Positions 1-6,820 of a stretch of DNA of 19,624 nt are shown in pieces. Every line of letters starts with the position of its first letter. Within the stretch, counting starts at the first letter, position 1. The stretch is from NCBI GenBank assembly GCA_016719465.1, contig JADJYY010000032.1, positions 1-19,624 on the forward strand, given 5' to 3'. Below the pieces are notes generated by a model. That model searched no databases and had not been told where the DNA came from. It worked only from the letters and a program-made list of their open reading frames with translations. Made by a program: the position numbers and the translations under genes. The stretch is from Hydrogenophilales bacterium. GTDB lineage: Bacteria > Pseudomonadota > Gammaproteobacteria > Burkholderiales > Thiobacillaceae.

Positions 1-576
1 TCACCACCACGTTGCTGCTGGTGATCGGCGCGCCACTGGCCTGGTGGCACAGCGCGTACCCGCTCACCGGTGGAAGGGGCCGGCGGGGCGGTGGTGGCCC
101 TGCCCATCGTGCTGCCACCCACGGTCATCGGTTTTCTACCTGCTGGTAGCGATGGGGCCCAACGGGCCCGGTGGGCCAGGTTCACAGGCCCTGGGCCTGG
201 GCTTGCTGCCCTTCACCTTCGCCGGCCTGGTGGTGGCCTCGGTGTTCTACTCCCTGCCCTTCGTGGTGCAGCCCCTGCAGAACGCCTTCGAGGCCATCGG
301 CGAGCGACCCCTGGAAGCGGCCGCAACTCTGCGCGCCGCGCCCCTGGACGCCTTCTTCAGCGTCGTCGTGCCCCTGGCCCGGCCGGGCTATCTCACCGCC
401 AGCGTGCTGGGCTTCGCCCACACCGTGGGGGAGTTCGGCGTGGTGCTGATGAGGGATCTACGACCACGTGGAAGCCAGGGTACGCCCAGGCCCACGGTCT
501 GGCGGCAGGTATGGTGTTCTCCTTCACGGTGCTGCTGGCGCTGTATACCCTGAATCCAACCGGGAGGCGGAAGTGA
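1..576 (+). pseudogene. modB: Molybdate ABC transporter permease ModB, broken (5' end outside window)
   Basis: Pieces of a ModB-type inner-membrane permease are readable in order but in different frames. A hydrophobic stretch ending in APLAWW (positions 3-47) lies in frame 3. AVVALPIVLPPTVIGF (about 88-135) lies in frame 1. FYLLVAMGPNGP and then LPFTFAGLVVASVFYSLPFVVQPLQN through FGVVLM (about 137-450) lie in frame 2. IYDHVEA (about 455-475) lies in frame 3, and YAQAHGLAAGMVFSF to the stop at 576 is back in frame 1. About 15 codons expected between FGVVLM and IYDHVEA are absent, and a local compensated shift is visible near 165-180. ModB would form the membrane channel that works with ModC and periplasmic ModA. 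With at least four frame changes and a deletion it cannot make a normal protein. Clustered sequencing error could explain the shifts, but the missing block and intact neighbouring genes favour real decay. Family identification is from remembered ModB motifs. Confidence 0.8.
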
Positions 577-713
577 GGCGCGCCCTTCGCCTGCCGTTCC
601 CCCTTTGCAACAGCCTTGCGAGGATAAGGGGACAGGAGATTCGTCGTCGGAGGAAAGGCGGCACAGATAAATCCCCCGCCCCGCTTTTGCAAGGGGGGTT
701 AGCCTCAGCATGA
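577..713. other. Spacer between modB and modC remnants with two G/C-run hairpins
   Basis: This 137-base stretch has no credible gene. It holds two imperfect hairpins built from C-runs and G-runs. The first pairs CCCCTT (600-605) with AAGGGG (626-631). The second pairs AATCCCCC (670-677) with GGGGGGTT (693-700), allowing one G-T pair. Both contain a CTTTGCAA or CTTTTGCAA piece. modB and modC normally abut or overlap in an operon, so a spacer of this size is unusual and may be an inserted short dispersed repeat. No transposase, target duplication or other mobile-element mark is visible. Confidence 0.5.
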
Positions 714-720
714 GTCGGGC

Positions 721-1456
721 GTGAACGCCATCCGCGCCCCTTCCGCCTCGATCGTTCCGACTTCTGCCTGGACGTGGACCTGGATCTGCCCGGCCGGGGC
801 GTCACCGCCCTGTTCGGCCCTTCCGGCTCGGGCAAGACCAGCCTGCTGCGCCTCATCGCCGGCCTGGACCGGGCGGAGGGTGGCGAGCTGAGCGTCAACG
901 GCCAGGTCTGGCAGGACGCGGGCAGCTTTCTGCCCACCCACCGGCGCCCCCTGGGCTACGTGTTCCAGGAAGCCAGCCTGTTTCCCCATCTCAGCATTCG
1001 CTGCAACCTGGAATTCGGCATGAAGCGGGTGGGCGCGTCGGACCGCAGAGTGAGCCTGGACCAGGCTATCGACCTGCTGGGCATCGGCCATCTGCTGGAT
1101 CGCAAGCCGGACAGCTTGTCCGGCGGCGAGCGGCAGCGGGCGGCCATCGCCCGGGCCCTGGCGGTCAGCCCCCGCATCCTGCTCATGGATGAACCCCTGG
1201 CGGCCCTGGACCTGGCGCGCAAGCAGGAAATCCTGCCCTACCTGGAAAAGCTCACGACGGACTGCAAATCCCGCTGCTCTATGTCGGCCATGCGCCCGAC
1301 GAGGTGGCCCGGCTGGCGGATCACCTCGTGATCATGGACAGCAAACGGGTCCTGGCGAACGGTCCCCTCATCGACACCCTAGCGCGGATGGACCTACCCA
1401 TCCGCCTGGGGGAAGACGCGGACGTGGTGCTGGACACCCTGGCCGGCATTTCGCGC
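721..1456 (+). pseudogene. modC: Molybdate ABC transporter ATPase ModC, frameshifted and lacking its 3' end
   Basis: The ATPase half of ModC is recognisable. From 774 in frame 3 it shows Walker A (GPSGSGKTS, about 813-839), a Q-loop region around YVFQEASLFPHL, the signature LSGGERQR (about 1118-1141) and Walker B ILLMDEP (about 1180-1200). At about 1255-1265 the frame shifts, and the matching continuation (YVGHAPDEVARLADHLVIMD to VLDTLAGISR) is in frame 2, ending near 1456. Another shift is likely at the 5' end: a GTG at 721 would start a plausible N-terminus in frame 1, but the sequence from FRLDRSDF onward is in frame 3. The C-terminal molybdate-binding (TOBE-like) part, roughly 100 residues, is missing. 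After 1456 no ModC-like sequence remains and the frame runs into the antisense of the DUF1343 gene without a stop. Together with the broken modB, this transporter looks inactivated. Confidence 0.8.
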
Positions 1457-1537
1457 CAGGGCGATGAACAGCTTTTCCCCCCACTACGCGTGCTTGTGGC
1501 GGGCCTGGGGAAAAGCGCGGCCAGCCCACACGAAATC

Positions 1538-2743
1538 TCAGCGGTACAGCAGCAGCGGCGCCGTTTCTTCCCGCCAGGCGGCCTCGTCCTGGCGGGCCGG
1601 GGTGCCCAGGTCGCCGGGCAGGGCCGCGGCATCGTCCACCCACTGCCGCAGGGCCGGTCCGCCGTTGATCAGGTCGATGGCCAGGCGGTCGCGTTCGTAT
1701 TCGTAGGGGAAATCCCGCCACAGCGGGTAGTCGGGGCGCAGCTTGCGCAGGGCCTTGAAGGCCAGCGCCTGGAGGCGCCAGGGGCGGAACGCGGCGTGGT
1801 CGTAGCCGCCGTCTTCCACGTGAATCTGAATGCCGGCGCAAAGCTGGCCAGCATGCTTGTGGAAGGTGGGCTCGAACCGGCATTCCCGCAGCTTGCAGCC
1901 TCGCAGCCAGTCGGGGGCGAGATGGCGCATTTCCGCCATCAGTTGGCGTGGTTCCAGGTCCGGCGCGCCGAACAGTTCCAGGGGCCGGGTGGTGCCGCGT
2001 CCCTCCGAGAGGGTGGTGCCTTCCAGCATGACCGTGCCGGCGTAGCAGCGGGCCATGGACAGGTTGGCGGCGTTGGGGCTGGGGTTGATCCATTCCCGCT
2101 CGCCCAGGGGCCAGCCGAAGCCGGGGGCGGCTTCCGGATTCCAGCCTTCCATGGCGATGACCTGGTAATCCACATCCAGCTTGAAATGCTTCACGAACCA
2201 GCGGCCCATCTCGCCCAGGGTGAGGCCATGGCGCATGGGCATGGGACCGGCGCCGACGAAGCTTTCCCAGCCGGCTTGCAGGATGGTGCCCTCCACCGGC
2301 CGGCCGGCCGGATTGGGGCGGTCCAGGACGATGACGGTCTTGCCGTGGCGGGCGGCCTCCTCCAGCACATAGAGCAGCGTGGTGATGAAGGTGTAGATGC
2401 GGCAGCCCAGGTCCTGCAGGTCCACCAGCAGCACGTCGAAGCTGTCCATCATGGCCGGGGTGGGACGGCGCACCTGGCCGTAGAGGCTGAACACGGGAAT
2501 GCCGAGCAGGGGATCCTGGTAGTCCGGCGACTCCACCATGTTGTCCTGCTTGTCGCCGCGCAGACCGTGCTGGGGGCCGAAGGCGGCGGTGAGCCGGATT
2601 TCCGGCAGGGCGGCCAGGGCATCCAGGGCGTGGCTCAGATCGGCGGTGACCGAGGCCGGATGGGCGAGCAGGGCGATGCGTTTGCCGCGCAACGGCGCGC
2701 GCAGGGAAGATTCATCGAGCAGCCGGTCGAGGCCGAATTTCAT
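1538..2743 (-). CDS. DUF1343 / NamZ-type exo-beta-N-acetylmuramidase
   Basis: The 401-residue product matches DUF1343 (YbbC/NamZ, glycoside hydrolase family GH171), whose B. subtilis founder releases terminal N-acetylmuramic acid from peptidoglycan fragments. Visible family landmarks are GPQHGLRG (residues 56-63), IPVFSLYG (82-89), LVDLQDLGCRIYTF (106-119), LDRPNPAGRPVEG (140-152) and RHGLTLGE (171-178). The length is normal. Two points stand out. There is no signal peptide, so the protein appears cytoplasmic. The motif usually recalled as EHG in characterised members reads QHG here (residues 58-60), which may be a subfamily variant or affect catalysis. The start ATG overlaps the stop of the upstream DOMON-like gene by four bases (ATGA), implying coupled translation. 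The 3' end faces the truncated modC remnant with no obvious terminator between. The family call is firm; the exact substrate is inferred. Confidence 0.88.
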   Translation of the reverse strand: MKFGLDRLLDESSLRAPLRGKRIALLAHPASVTADLSHALDALAALPEIRLTAAFGPQHGLRGDKQDNMVESPDYQDPLLGIPVFSLYGQVRRPTPAMMDSFDVLLVDLQDLGCRIYTFITTLLYVLEEAARHGKTVIVLDRPNPAGRPVEGTILQAGWESFVGAGPMPMRHGLTLGEMGRWFVKHFKLDVDYQVIAMEGWNPEAAPGFGWPLGEREWINPSPNAANLSMARCYAGTVMLEGTTLSEGRGTTRPLELFGAPDLEPRQLMAEMRHLAPDWLRGCKLRECRFEPTFHKHAGQLCAGIQIHVEDGGYDHAAFRPWRLQALAFKALRKLRPDYPLWRDFPYEYERDRLAIDLINGGPALRQWVDDAAALPGDLGTPARQDEAAWREETAPLLLYR

Positions 2744-3291
2744 CGCGGGGCTTCCTGAAGGTCGATTTCGAGGGCGAATGTATCAGGGTGGTGGAAATCC
2801 GGCTTCCCCGGCGGGTGGCGCAGGGCCCAGTAGGACAGCCCGCCGTCCAGGTCTTCGAGCACGGCGCTCAGGCCGATGCGCAGGCGCTGGCCGGAAGGCA
2901 GCAGATCGGCGGCAAGCCGGGCCCGCAGTTCCAGTCCGCCGTGGGCCGTTTCGCTGTCGATCACCGGTGCCGAGGCGGTGTCCAGGGGGCCGCCGTGGCG
3001 ATAGGCGGTGAAGTCGTAGACCTGCCATCGCCCGTCCGGCGAGAAGTTGAACTCCCGGTAGGCGGGGGTCTCCGCCCCGGCGACGAAAGCCTCGCAACAG
3101 GTATGTCGCCATAGGCCGTCCGCCCGGGCGGGGATCGGCCCCTTCGGTACCCGGATGCGGGACAGGTCGCCGGTCAGAAGGTAGTGGATGGCAAGACCCC
3201 CGCCCACCAGCCGGATGACCCGCGCCCGCAGTTCCAGGCCCGGGTGGATTCGGCCGTCGGGGTGGGGGAGCAGGATGCGCGGGGATGACAT
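2740..3291 (-). CDS. DOMON-like domain protein
   Basis: This product of about 183 residues resembles the small bacterial 'DOMON-like domain' proteins: a beta-sandwich with a WRHTCCEAFV segment, a YREFNFSPDGRWQVYDF segment and a conserved C-terminal YWALRHPPGKPDFHHPD stretch. DOMON folds bind haem or sugars in other proteins, but no function is established for this subgroup and none is asserted here. There is no signal peptide. I chose the ATG at 3291, which starts MSSPRIL. Earlier in-frame ATGs exist at 3330 and 3348, but the one at 3348 lies inside the terminator hairpin at 3347-3374, so it is unlikely. The one at 3330 cannot be ruled out. The stop overlaps the ATG of the DUF1343 gene, so the two are probably made from one message. 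A shared role in handling cell-wall sugars is a guess from this pairing. Confidence 0.75.
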   Translation of the reverse strand: MSSPRILLPHPDGRIHPGLELRARVIRLVGGGLAIHYLLTGDLSRIRVPKGPIPARADGLWRHTCCEAFVAGAETPAYREFNFSPDGRWQVYDFTAYRHGGPLDTASAPVIDSETAHGGLELRARLAADLLPSGQRLRIGLSAVLEDLDGGLSYWALRHPPGKPDFHHPDTFALEIDLQEAPR

Positions 3292-3346
3292 GGTGCGGCT
3301 GCGGTGCCGAGGGTTTCCTGTTTCCGGCATGGGACCCTGGAAATGC

Positions 3347-3374
3347 AAAAGGGCTTACTTGAGTAAGCCCTTTT
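3347..3374 (-). terminator. Rho-independent terminator after the tRNA pair
   Basis: A perfect 12-base-pair stem, AAAAGGGCTTAC (3347-3358) with GTAAGCCCTTTT (3363-3374), encloses a four-base loop. Read on the minus strand it begins 7 bases after the CCA end of tRNA-Arg and ends in a T-run. The A/T-flanked stem would also work from the plus strand. It separates tRNA transcription from the DOMON-like gene downstream. Confidence 0.85.
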
Positions 3375-3381
3375 GGTTTTC

Positions 3382-3458
3382 TGGCGCGCCCGGCAGGATT
3401 CGAACCCACGACCCCCTGGTTCGTAGCCAGGTACTCTATCCAACTGAGCTACGAGCGC
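3382..3458 (-). tRNA. tRNA-Arg (anticodon ACG)
   Basis: On the minus strand the 77-base cloverleaf is complete. The acceptor arm GCGCTCG pairs with CGGGCGC (one T-G pair), followed by discriminator G and an encoded CCA (complement of 3382-3384). The D arm reads AGCTCAGTTGGATAGAG. The anticodon stem CCTGG/CCAGG holds the loop CTACGAA, giving anticodon ACG. The T arm contains GGTTCGAATCC. ACG (inosine-modified after transcription) reads CGU, CGC and CGA arginine codons. It lies 78 bases downstream of tRNA-Ser on the same strand, so both are probably cut from one precursor. Confidence 0.97.
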
Positions 3459-3536
3459 GTAAAGAGCCGCGAATTATAAAGAAATCGCGACGCTTGGCAA
3501 GGCCATCAGCCTGGTGATGTCTGACGGTACGGGAAT

Positions 3537-3629
3537 TGGCGGAGACGAAGGGATTCGAACCCTTGATGCAGTTTTTGGCCGCATGCTCCCTTAGCAGGGG
3601 AGTGCCTTCGACCTCTCGGCCACGTCTCC
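3537..3629 (-). tRNA. tRNA-Ser (anticodon GCT)
   Basis: The 93-base minus-strand gene has the long variable arm typical of serine tRNAs. The acceptor GGAGACG pairs with CGTCTCC, followed by discriminator G and an encoded CCA (complement of 3537-3539). The anticodon stem CTCCC/GGGAG holds the loop CTGCTAA, giving GCT, which reads AGC and AGU. The T arm contains GGTTCGAATCC. It is the first gene of the two-tRNA unit. Confidence 0.97.
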
Positions 3630-3652
3630 AAACTTTTTCCGGCGGGGCCGGG

Positions 3653-3680
3653 AAAAGCCGCGCAAGAATACCCGCGCGGC
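3653..3680 (-). terminator. Probable lysC terminator
   Basis: On the minus strand GCCGCGC (3680-3674) and GCGCGGC (3663-3657) form a 7-base-pair GC stem with a 10-base loop, followed directly by TTTT. It begins 24 bases after the lysC stop, the expected place for an intrinsic terminator. The T-run is short, so termination may be partial. Confidence 0.55.
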
Positions 3681-3693
3681 CTGGCTAAAGCAA
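3665..3693 (-). promoter_or_regulatory. Possible promoter of the tRNA-Ser/tRNA-Arg unit
   Basis: On the minus strand TTGCTT (3693-3688) and TATTCT (3670-3665) are separated by exactly 17 bases, followed by a GC-rich discriminator as is common for stable-RNA promoters. It lies about 36 bases ahead of the tRNA-Ser 5' end. The hexamers match the sigma-70 consensus only partly (3/6 and 4/6). The -10 falls inside the loop of the lysC terminator, so the assignment is tentative. Confidence 0.35.
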
Positions 3694-3704
3694 TGACGGG
3701 GAAG

Positions 3705-4934
3705 TTATGCGGCCGGGGCCTTGTCCAGTTCGAAGGCCTGGTGCAGGGCGCGCACGGCCAGTTCCATGTACTTGTCTTCCACCACCACGGAAATCTTGAT
3801 TTCCGAGGTGGAGATCATCTGCAGGTTGATGTTCTCGGCGGCCAGGGTGCCGAACATCTTGCTGGCGACGCCGGCGTGGGTGCGCATGCCGATGCCGACC
3901 AGGGAGATCTTGGCGATCTTGTCGTCGCCGGTGACTTCGCGCGCGCCGATCCGGTCCTTGACCTTGTTGAGCACGTCCATCGCCTTCTTGAATTCGCCGC
4001 GGTGGACGGTGAAGGTGAAGTCGGTGGTGTTATTGGCGCCCACGTTCTGCACGATCATGTCCACGTCGATGTTGGCGTCGGCCACGGAGCCGAGGATCAG
4101 GGCGGCGATGCCGGGCTTGTCGGGCACGCCCTGGACGGTGAGCTTGGCTTCGTCGCGGTTGAAGGCGATGCCGGAGATGATGGGTTGTTCCATGCTTTCA
4201 TCCTCGAAGGTGATCAGGGTGCCCTCGCCTTCATCCTCGAAGCTGGAGAGCACGCGCAATTTGACTTTGTATTTGCCGGCGAATTCGACCGAGCGGATTT
4301 GCAGGACTTTCGAGCCCAGGCTGGCCAGTTCCAGCATTTCCTCGAAGGTGATGGTGGGAAGCCGGCGGGCTTCCGGCACGATGCGCGGGTCGGTGGTGTA
4401 GACGCCGTCCACGTCGGTGTAGATCTGGCATTCGTCGGCCTTGAGCGCCGCCGCCAGGGCCACGCCGGTGGTATCGGAACCGCCCCGGCCCAGGGTGGTG
4501 ATGTTGCCGGCCTGGTCCACGCCCTGGAAGCCGGCGACGACGACCACGTGGCCGCTGTCCAGCGCCGCGCGCATGGCCTGGTCGTCGATGTGCTCGATAC
4601 GGGCCTTGGTGTGGGCGTCGTCGGTCAGGATGGGCACCTGCCAGCCGGTGAAGCTCCTGGCTTTCAGGCCCAGATCCTTGAGAGCCATGGCCAGAAGGGC
4701 GATGGTGACCTGTTCTCCGGTGGAAACCAGCACGTCCAGTTCGCGCGGATCCGGTTCCTTGTTGATTTCCTTGGCCAGGGCGATGAGCCGGTTGGTCTCG
4801 CCGGACATGGCGGAGAGCACCACCACCACCTGATGGCCGAGCATCTTGAATTTGGCGACCCGCTCCGCCACGTTGCGGATGCGGTCGATGGAACCCACCG
4901 AGGTGCCGCCGTACTTCTGAACGATAAGCGCCAT
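3705..4934 (-). CDS. lysC: Aspartokinase
   Basis: This 409-residue enzyme phosphorylates aspartate, the first step toward lysine, threonine, methionine and diaminopimelate. The catalytic amino-acid kinase domain (about 1-245) carries KYGGTS (7-12), STGEQ (71-75), GRGGSDTTG (149-157) and TDVDGVYTTDPR (173-184). Two ACT domains follow (about 265-405) and normally bind the feedback inhibitors. The start at 4934 gives the family's usual MALIVQKYGGTS beginning; a further upstream in-frame ATG at 4964 would add ten unrelated residues. No clear Shine-Dalgarno precedes it. An internal ATG at 4193 has a good GAGGA seven bases upstream and would yield a separate ACT-only subunit. The gene stands alone, divergent from the BI-1-like gene, with the tRNAs downstream. 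Confidence 0.97.
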   Translation of the reverse strand: MALIVQKYGGTSVGSIDRIRNVAERVAKFKMLGHQVVVVLSAMSGETNRLIALAKEINKEPDPRELDVLVSTGEQVTIALLAMALKDLGLKARSFTGWQVPILTDDAHTKARIEHIDDQAMRAALDSGHVVVVAGFQGVDQAGNITTLGRGGSDTTGVALAAALKADECQIYTDVDGVYTTDPRIVPEARRLPTITFEEMLELASLGSKVLQIRSVEFAGKYKVKLRVLSSFEDEGEGTLITFEDESMEQPIISGIAFNRDEAKLTVQGVPDKPGIAALILGSVADANIDVDMIVQNVGANNTTDFTFTVHRGEFKKAMDVLNKVKDRIGAREVTGDDKIAKISLVGIGMRTHAGVASKMFGTLAAENINLQMISTSEIKISVVVEDKYMELAVRALHQAFELDKAPAA

Positions 4935-4962
4935 GTTTGGAAGATTTGCACGAAAAGCAGGC

Positions 4963-4968
4963 ATTCTA
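4963..4968 (-). promoter_or_regulatory. lysC: Candidate -10 element for lysC
   Basis: The minus strand reads TAGAAT here, a 5/6 match to the sigma-70 -10 box. It is 28 bases before the lysC ATG, which would give a leader of roughly 20 bases. No good -35 is present at 17 bases, so this rests on one hexamer and its position. Confidence 0.3.
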
Positions 4969-5017
4969 CAGGAGCCGGACTTGGCGTCGCCATATCACGG
5001 CCCACATCTGGCCCCCA

Positions 5018-5046
5018 TTGAAACTATTCTCACTCGCCCTTAGTCT
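5018..5046 (+). promoter_or_regulatory. Candidate promoter for the BI-1/YccA-like gene
   Basis: TTGAAA (5018-5023, 4/6 match to the -35) and TAGTCT (5041-5046, 3/6 match to the -10) are separated by exactly 17 bases. They lie 36 bases ahead of the start codon in the divergent lysC gap. The -10 is weak, so confidence is modest. Confidence 0.33.
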
Positions 5047-5081
5047 TATCCCCGTTTTCAACTCGCTGTGGAGATTCCACG

Positions 5082-5777
5082 ATGCAAACCCAATACGACA
5101 ATGTAGTGCGGATGGATGGCGCCATTGCCGTCGAGCAGGCCAACAAGGTCCTGCGCAACACCTATCTGATGCTGGGCCTGACCATGATCCCGACGGTGAT
5201 CGGGGCGTATTTCGGCATGAGCCTGAATTTCGCCTTCGCCGCCGAGCATCCGTTCATGTTCGCCATCGGCATGCTGGCCGTGATGATGGGCCTGTTCTTC
5301 GGCATCAACGCCACCCGCGACAGCGGCCTGGGCGTGGTCCTGCTGCTGGTGCTGACCGGCTTCATGGGCGTGATGCTGGGGCCGATCCTGCAAGTGGCGC
5401 TGAATCTGCGCAACGGCGCGGAAATCGTCGGTCTGGCGGCGGGCGGCACCGGGGCCATCTTCCTGACCCTGGCCGGCATCGCCACCACCACCAAGAAGGA
5501 TTTCAGCTTCCTGGGCAAATTCCTGATGGTGGGTATCGTCCTGCTGATCCTGGCCAGCCTGGCCAACATCTTCTTCCAGATCCCGGCCCTGGCCCTGACG
5601 CTGTCGGCGGTGGCGATCCTGCTGTTCTCCGGCTTCCTGCTCTATGACGTGAGCCGGGTGGTGAACGGCGGCGAGACCAACTACGTGATGGCGACCCTGG
5701 CCATCTATCTGGACATCTACAACATCTTCGTCAACCTGCTGCAGCTGCTCATGGCCTTCATGGGCGAGCGGGACTGA
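5082..5777 (+). CDS. Bax inhibitor-1 / YccA family membrane protein
   Basis: The 231-residue product is an integral inner-membrane protein with about seven hydrophobic helices and a short hydrophilic N-terminus, as in the BI-1/YccA/YbhL (UPF0005) family. The C-terminal signature region is clear: GFLLYDVSRVV followed by an ALAIYLDIYNIF-like segment (TLAIYLDIYNIF) and the last helix. E. coli YccA modulates the FtsH protease and related proteins leak calcium, but the role of this copy is not known. GGAG lies about 10 bases before the ATG. The gene appears monocistronic, with a candidate promoter in the gap shared with lysC and a strong terminator right behind it. Confidence 0.93.
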   Translation: MQTQYDNVVRMDGAIAVEQANKVLRNTYLMLGLTMIPTVIGAYFGMSLNFAFAAEHPFMFAIGMLAVMMGLFFGINATRDSGLGVVLLLVLTGFMGVMLGPILQVALNLRNGAEIVGLAAGGTGAIFLTLAGIATTTKKDFSFLGKFLMVGIVLLILASLANIFFQIPALALTLSAVAILLFSGFLLYDVSRVVNGGETNYVMATLAIYLDIYNIFVNLLQLLMAFMGERD

Positions 5778-5803
5778 CGTCTGCCGGATCAACCCTGACC
5801 GGG

Positions 5804-5834
5804 AAGGGGTGGCACAATGCCACCCCTTTTTTAT
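5804..5834 (+). terminator. Strong rho-independent terminator after the BI-1-like gene
   Basis: AAGGGGTGGCA (5804-5814) pairs perfectly with TGCCACCCCTT (5818-5828) around a CAA loop, and the run of T continues to about 5832. This is a textbook intrinsic terminator 26 bases after the stop codon. The pdxA start codon follows only 8 bases later, so it may also act as an attenuator for pdxA. Confidence 0.88.
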
Positions 5835-5842
5835 TTCCCGCC

Positions 5843-6820
5843 ATGTCTGATACCTCTCCCCTGATCCTGACCGCCGGCGAGCCGGCCGGCATCGGCCCCG
5901 ACCTGTGCGTGCTGCTGGCCCAGACGCCGCCCGCCGGGCGCATCGTCATCCTGGCGGATCGGGACGTGCTGGCGGCCCGGGCCGGCCGGCTCGGCCTGCC
6001 TTTCGCCGTGCCCGACCATGTGCCGGGCGGCGAAGCGCCCATCAGCGTGCTGCATCTGCCGGTCGCCGCGCCTGTGGAGCCGGGTGTGCTGAACGCGGCG
6101 AACGGTCGCTATGTGCTGGACACTTTGCGCCGGGCCGTGGCGGGGTGCCTGAGCGGGGAATTCGCCGGCCTGGTCACCGGGCCGGTGCACAAGGGCGTGA
6201 TCAACGAGGCTGGCGTGGGCTTCACCGGCCATACCGAATTCCTGGCGGAACAGACCGGTACGTCCAGGGTGGTCATGATGCTGGCGGGTGGCGGCATGCG
6301 CGTGGCCCTGGCCACGACCCATCTGCCCCTGCGGGCGGTGGCGGAGGCCATCACCCGGGACAGCCTGACGGAAATCCTGCGCATCCTCCATGACAGCCTG
6401 ATGCGGGATTTCGGCCTGGCCGCGCCGCGCATCCTGGTGGCCGGGCTGAACCCCCATGCCGGCGAGGGCGGGCATCTGGGCCGGGAGGAGATCGAGGTGA
6501 TCGAGCCGGTGTTGGCGCGCTTGCGGGATGAAGGCATGAATCTGCTCGGCCCCCTGCCCGCCGATACCCTGTTCCAGCGCAAGAACCTGGACGCCGCCGA
6601 CGCGGTGCTGGCCATGTACCACGACCAGGGCCTGCCGGTGCTCAAGCACGCCAGCTTCGGCGAGGGGGTGAACATCACCCTGGGGCTGCCCATCATCCGG
6701 ACCTCGGTGGACCACGGCACGGCCCTGGATCGGGCGGGGACCGGCAACATCGATCCGGGCAGCCTGGGTGTCGCCATCGCAACGGCCTTGTCCATGGCCA
6801 GGCACCGGGCGGCGCCATGA
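5843..6820 (+). CDS. pdxA: 4-hydroxythreonine-4-phosphate dehydrogenase
   Basis: The 325-residue product is PdxA, the NAD-dependent, metal-requiring dehydrogenase of the DXP-dependent pyridoxal phosphate pathway. Seen in order: TAGEPAGIGPDL at the N-terminus (family form TxGDPAGIGPE), GPVHKGVINEAG and FTGHTEFLAE in the middle, GLNPHAGEGGHLGREE with the metal-binding histidine region, then YHDQGLPVLKHASFGEGVN and SVDHGTALDRAG near the end. The length is normal. The start is fixed by the family N-terminus, but it has no Shine-Dalgarno and sits just behind a terminator. The stop overlaps the rsmA start (ATGA), as is usual for this conserved pair. Confidence 0.96.
   Translation: MSDTSPLILTAGEPAGIGPDLCVLLAQTPPAGRIVILADRDVLAARAGRLGLPFAVPDHVPGGEAPISVLHLPVAAPVEPGVLNAANGRYVLDTLRRAVAGCLSGEFAGLVTGPVHKGVINEAGVGFTGHTEFLAEQTGTSRVVMMLAGGGMRVALATTHLPLRAVAEAITRDSLTEILRILHDSLMRDFGLAAPRILVAGLNPHAGEGGHLGREEIEVIEPVLARLRDEGMNLLGPLPADTLFQRKNLDAADAVLAMYHDQGLPVLKHASFGEGVNITLGLPIIRTSVDHGTALDRAGTGNIDPGSLGVAIATALSMARHRAAP

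Noticed and set aside
1304..2758. Long open frame on the plus strand across the DUF1343 gene
   Set aside because: It begins in the modC remnant and then runs antisense to a clear gene; its Gly/Ala/Gln-rich translation has no family features. It is a GC-content artefact.
3693..5021. Long plus-strand open frame antisense to lysC
   Set aside because: The His/Asp/Gly-rich translation is the mirror of lysC codon bias, and the lysC motifs are unmistakable.
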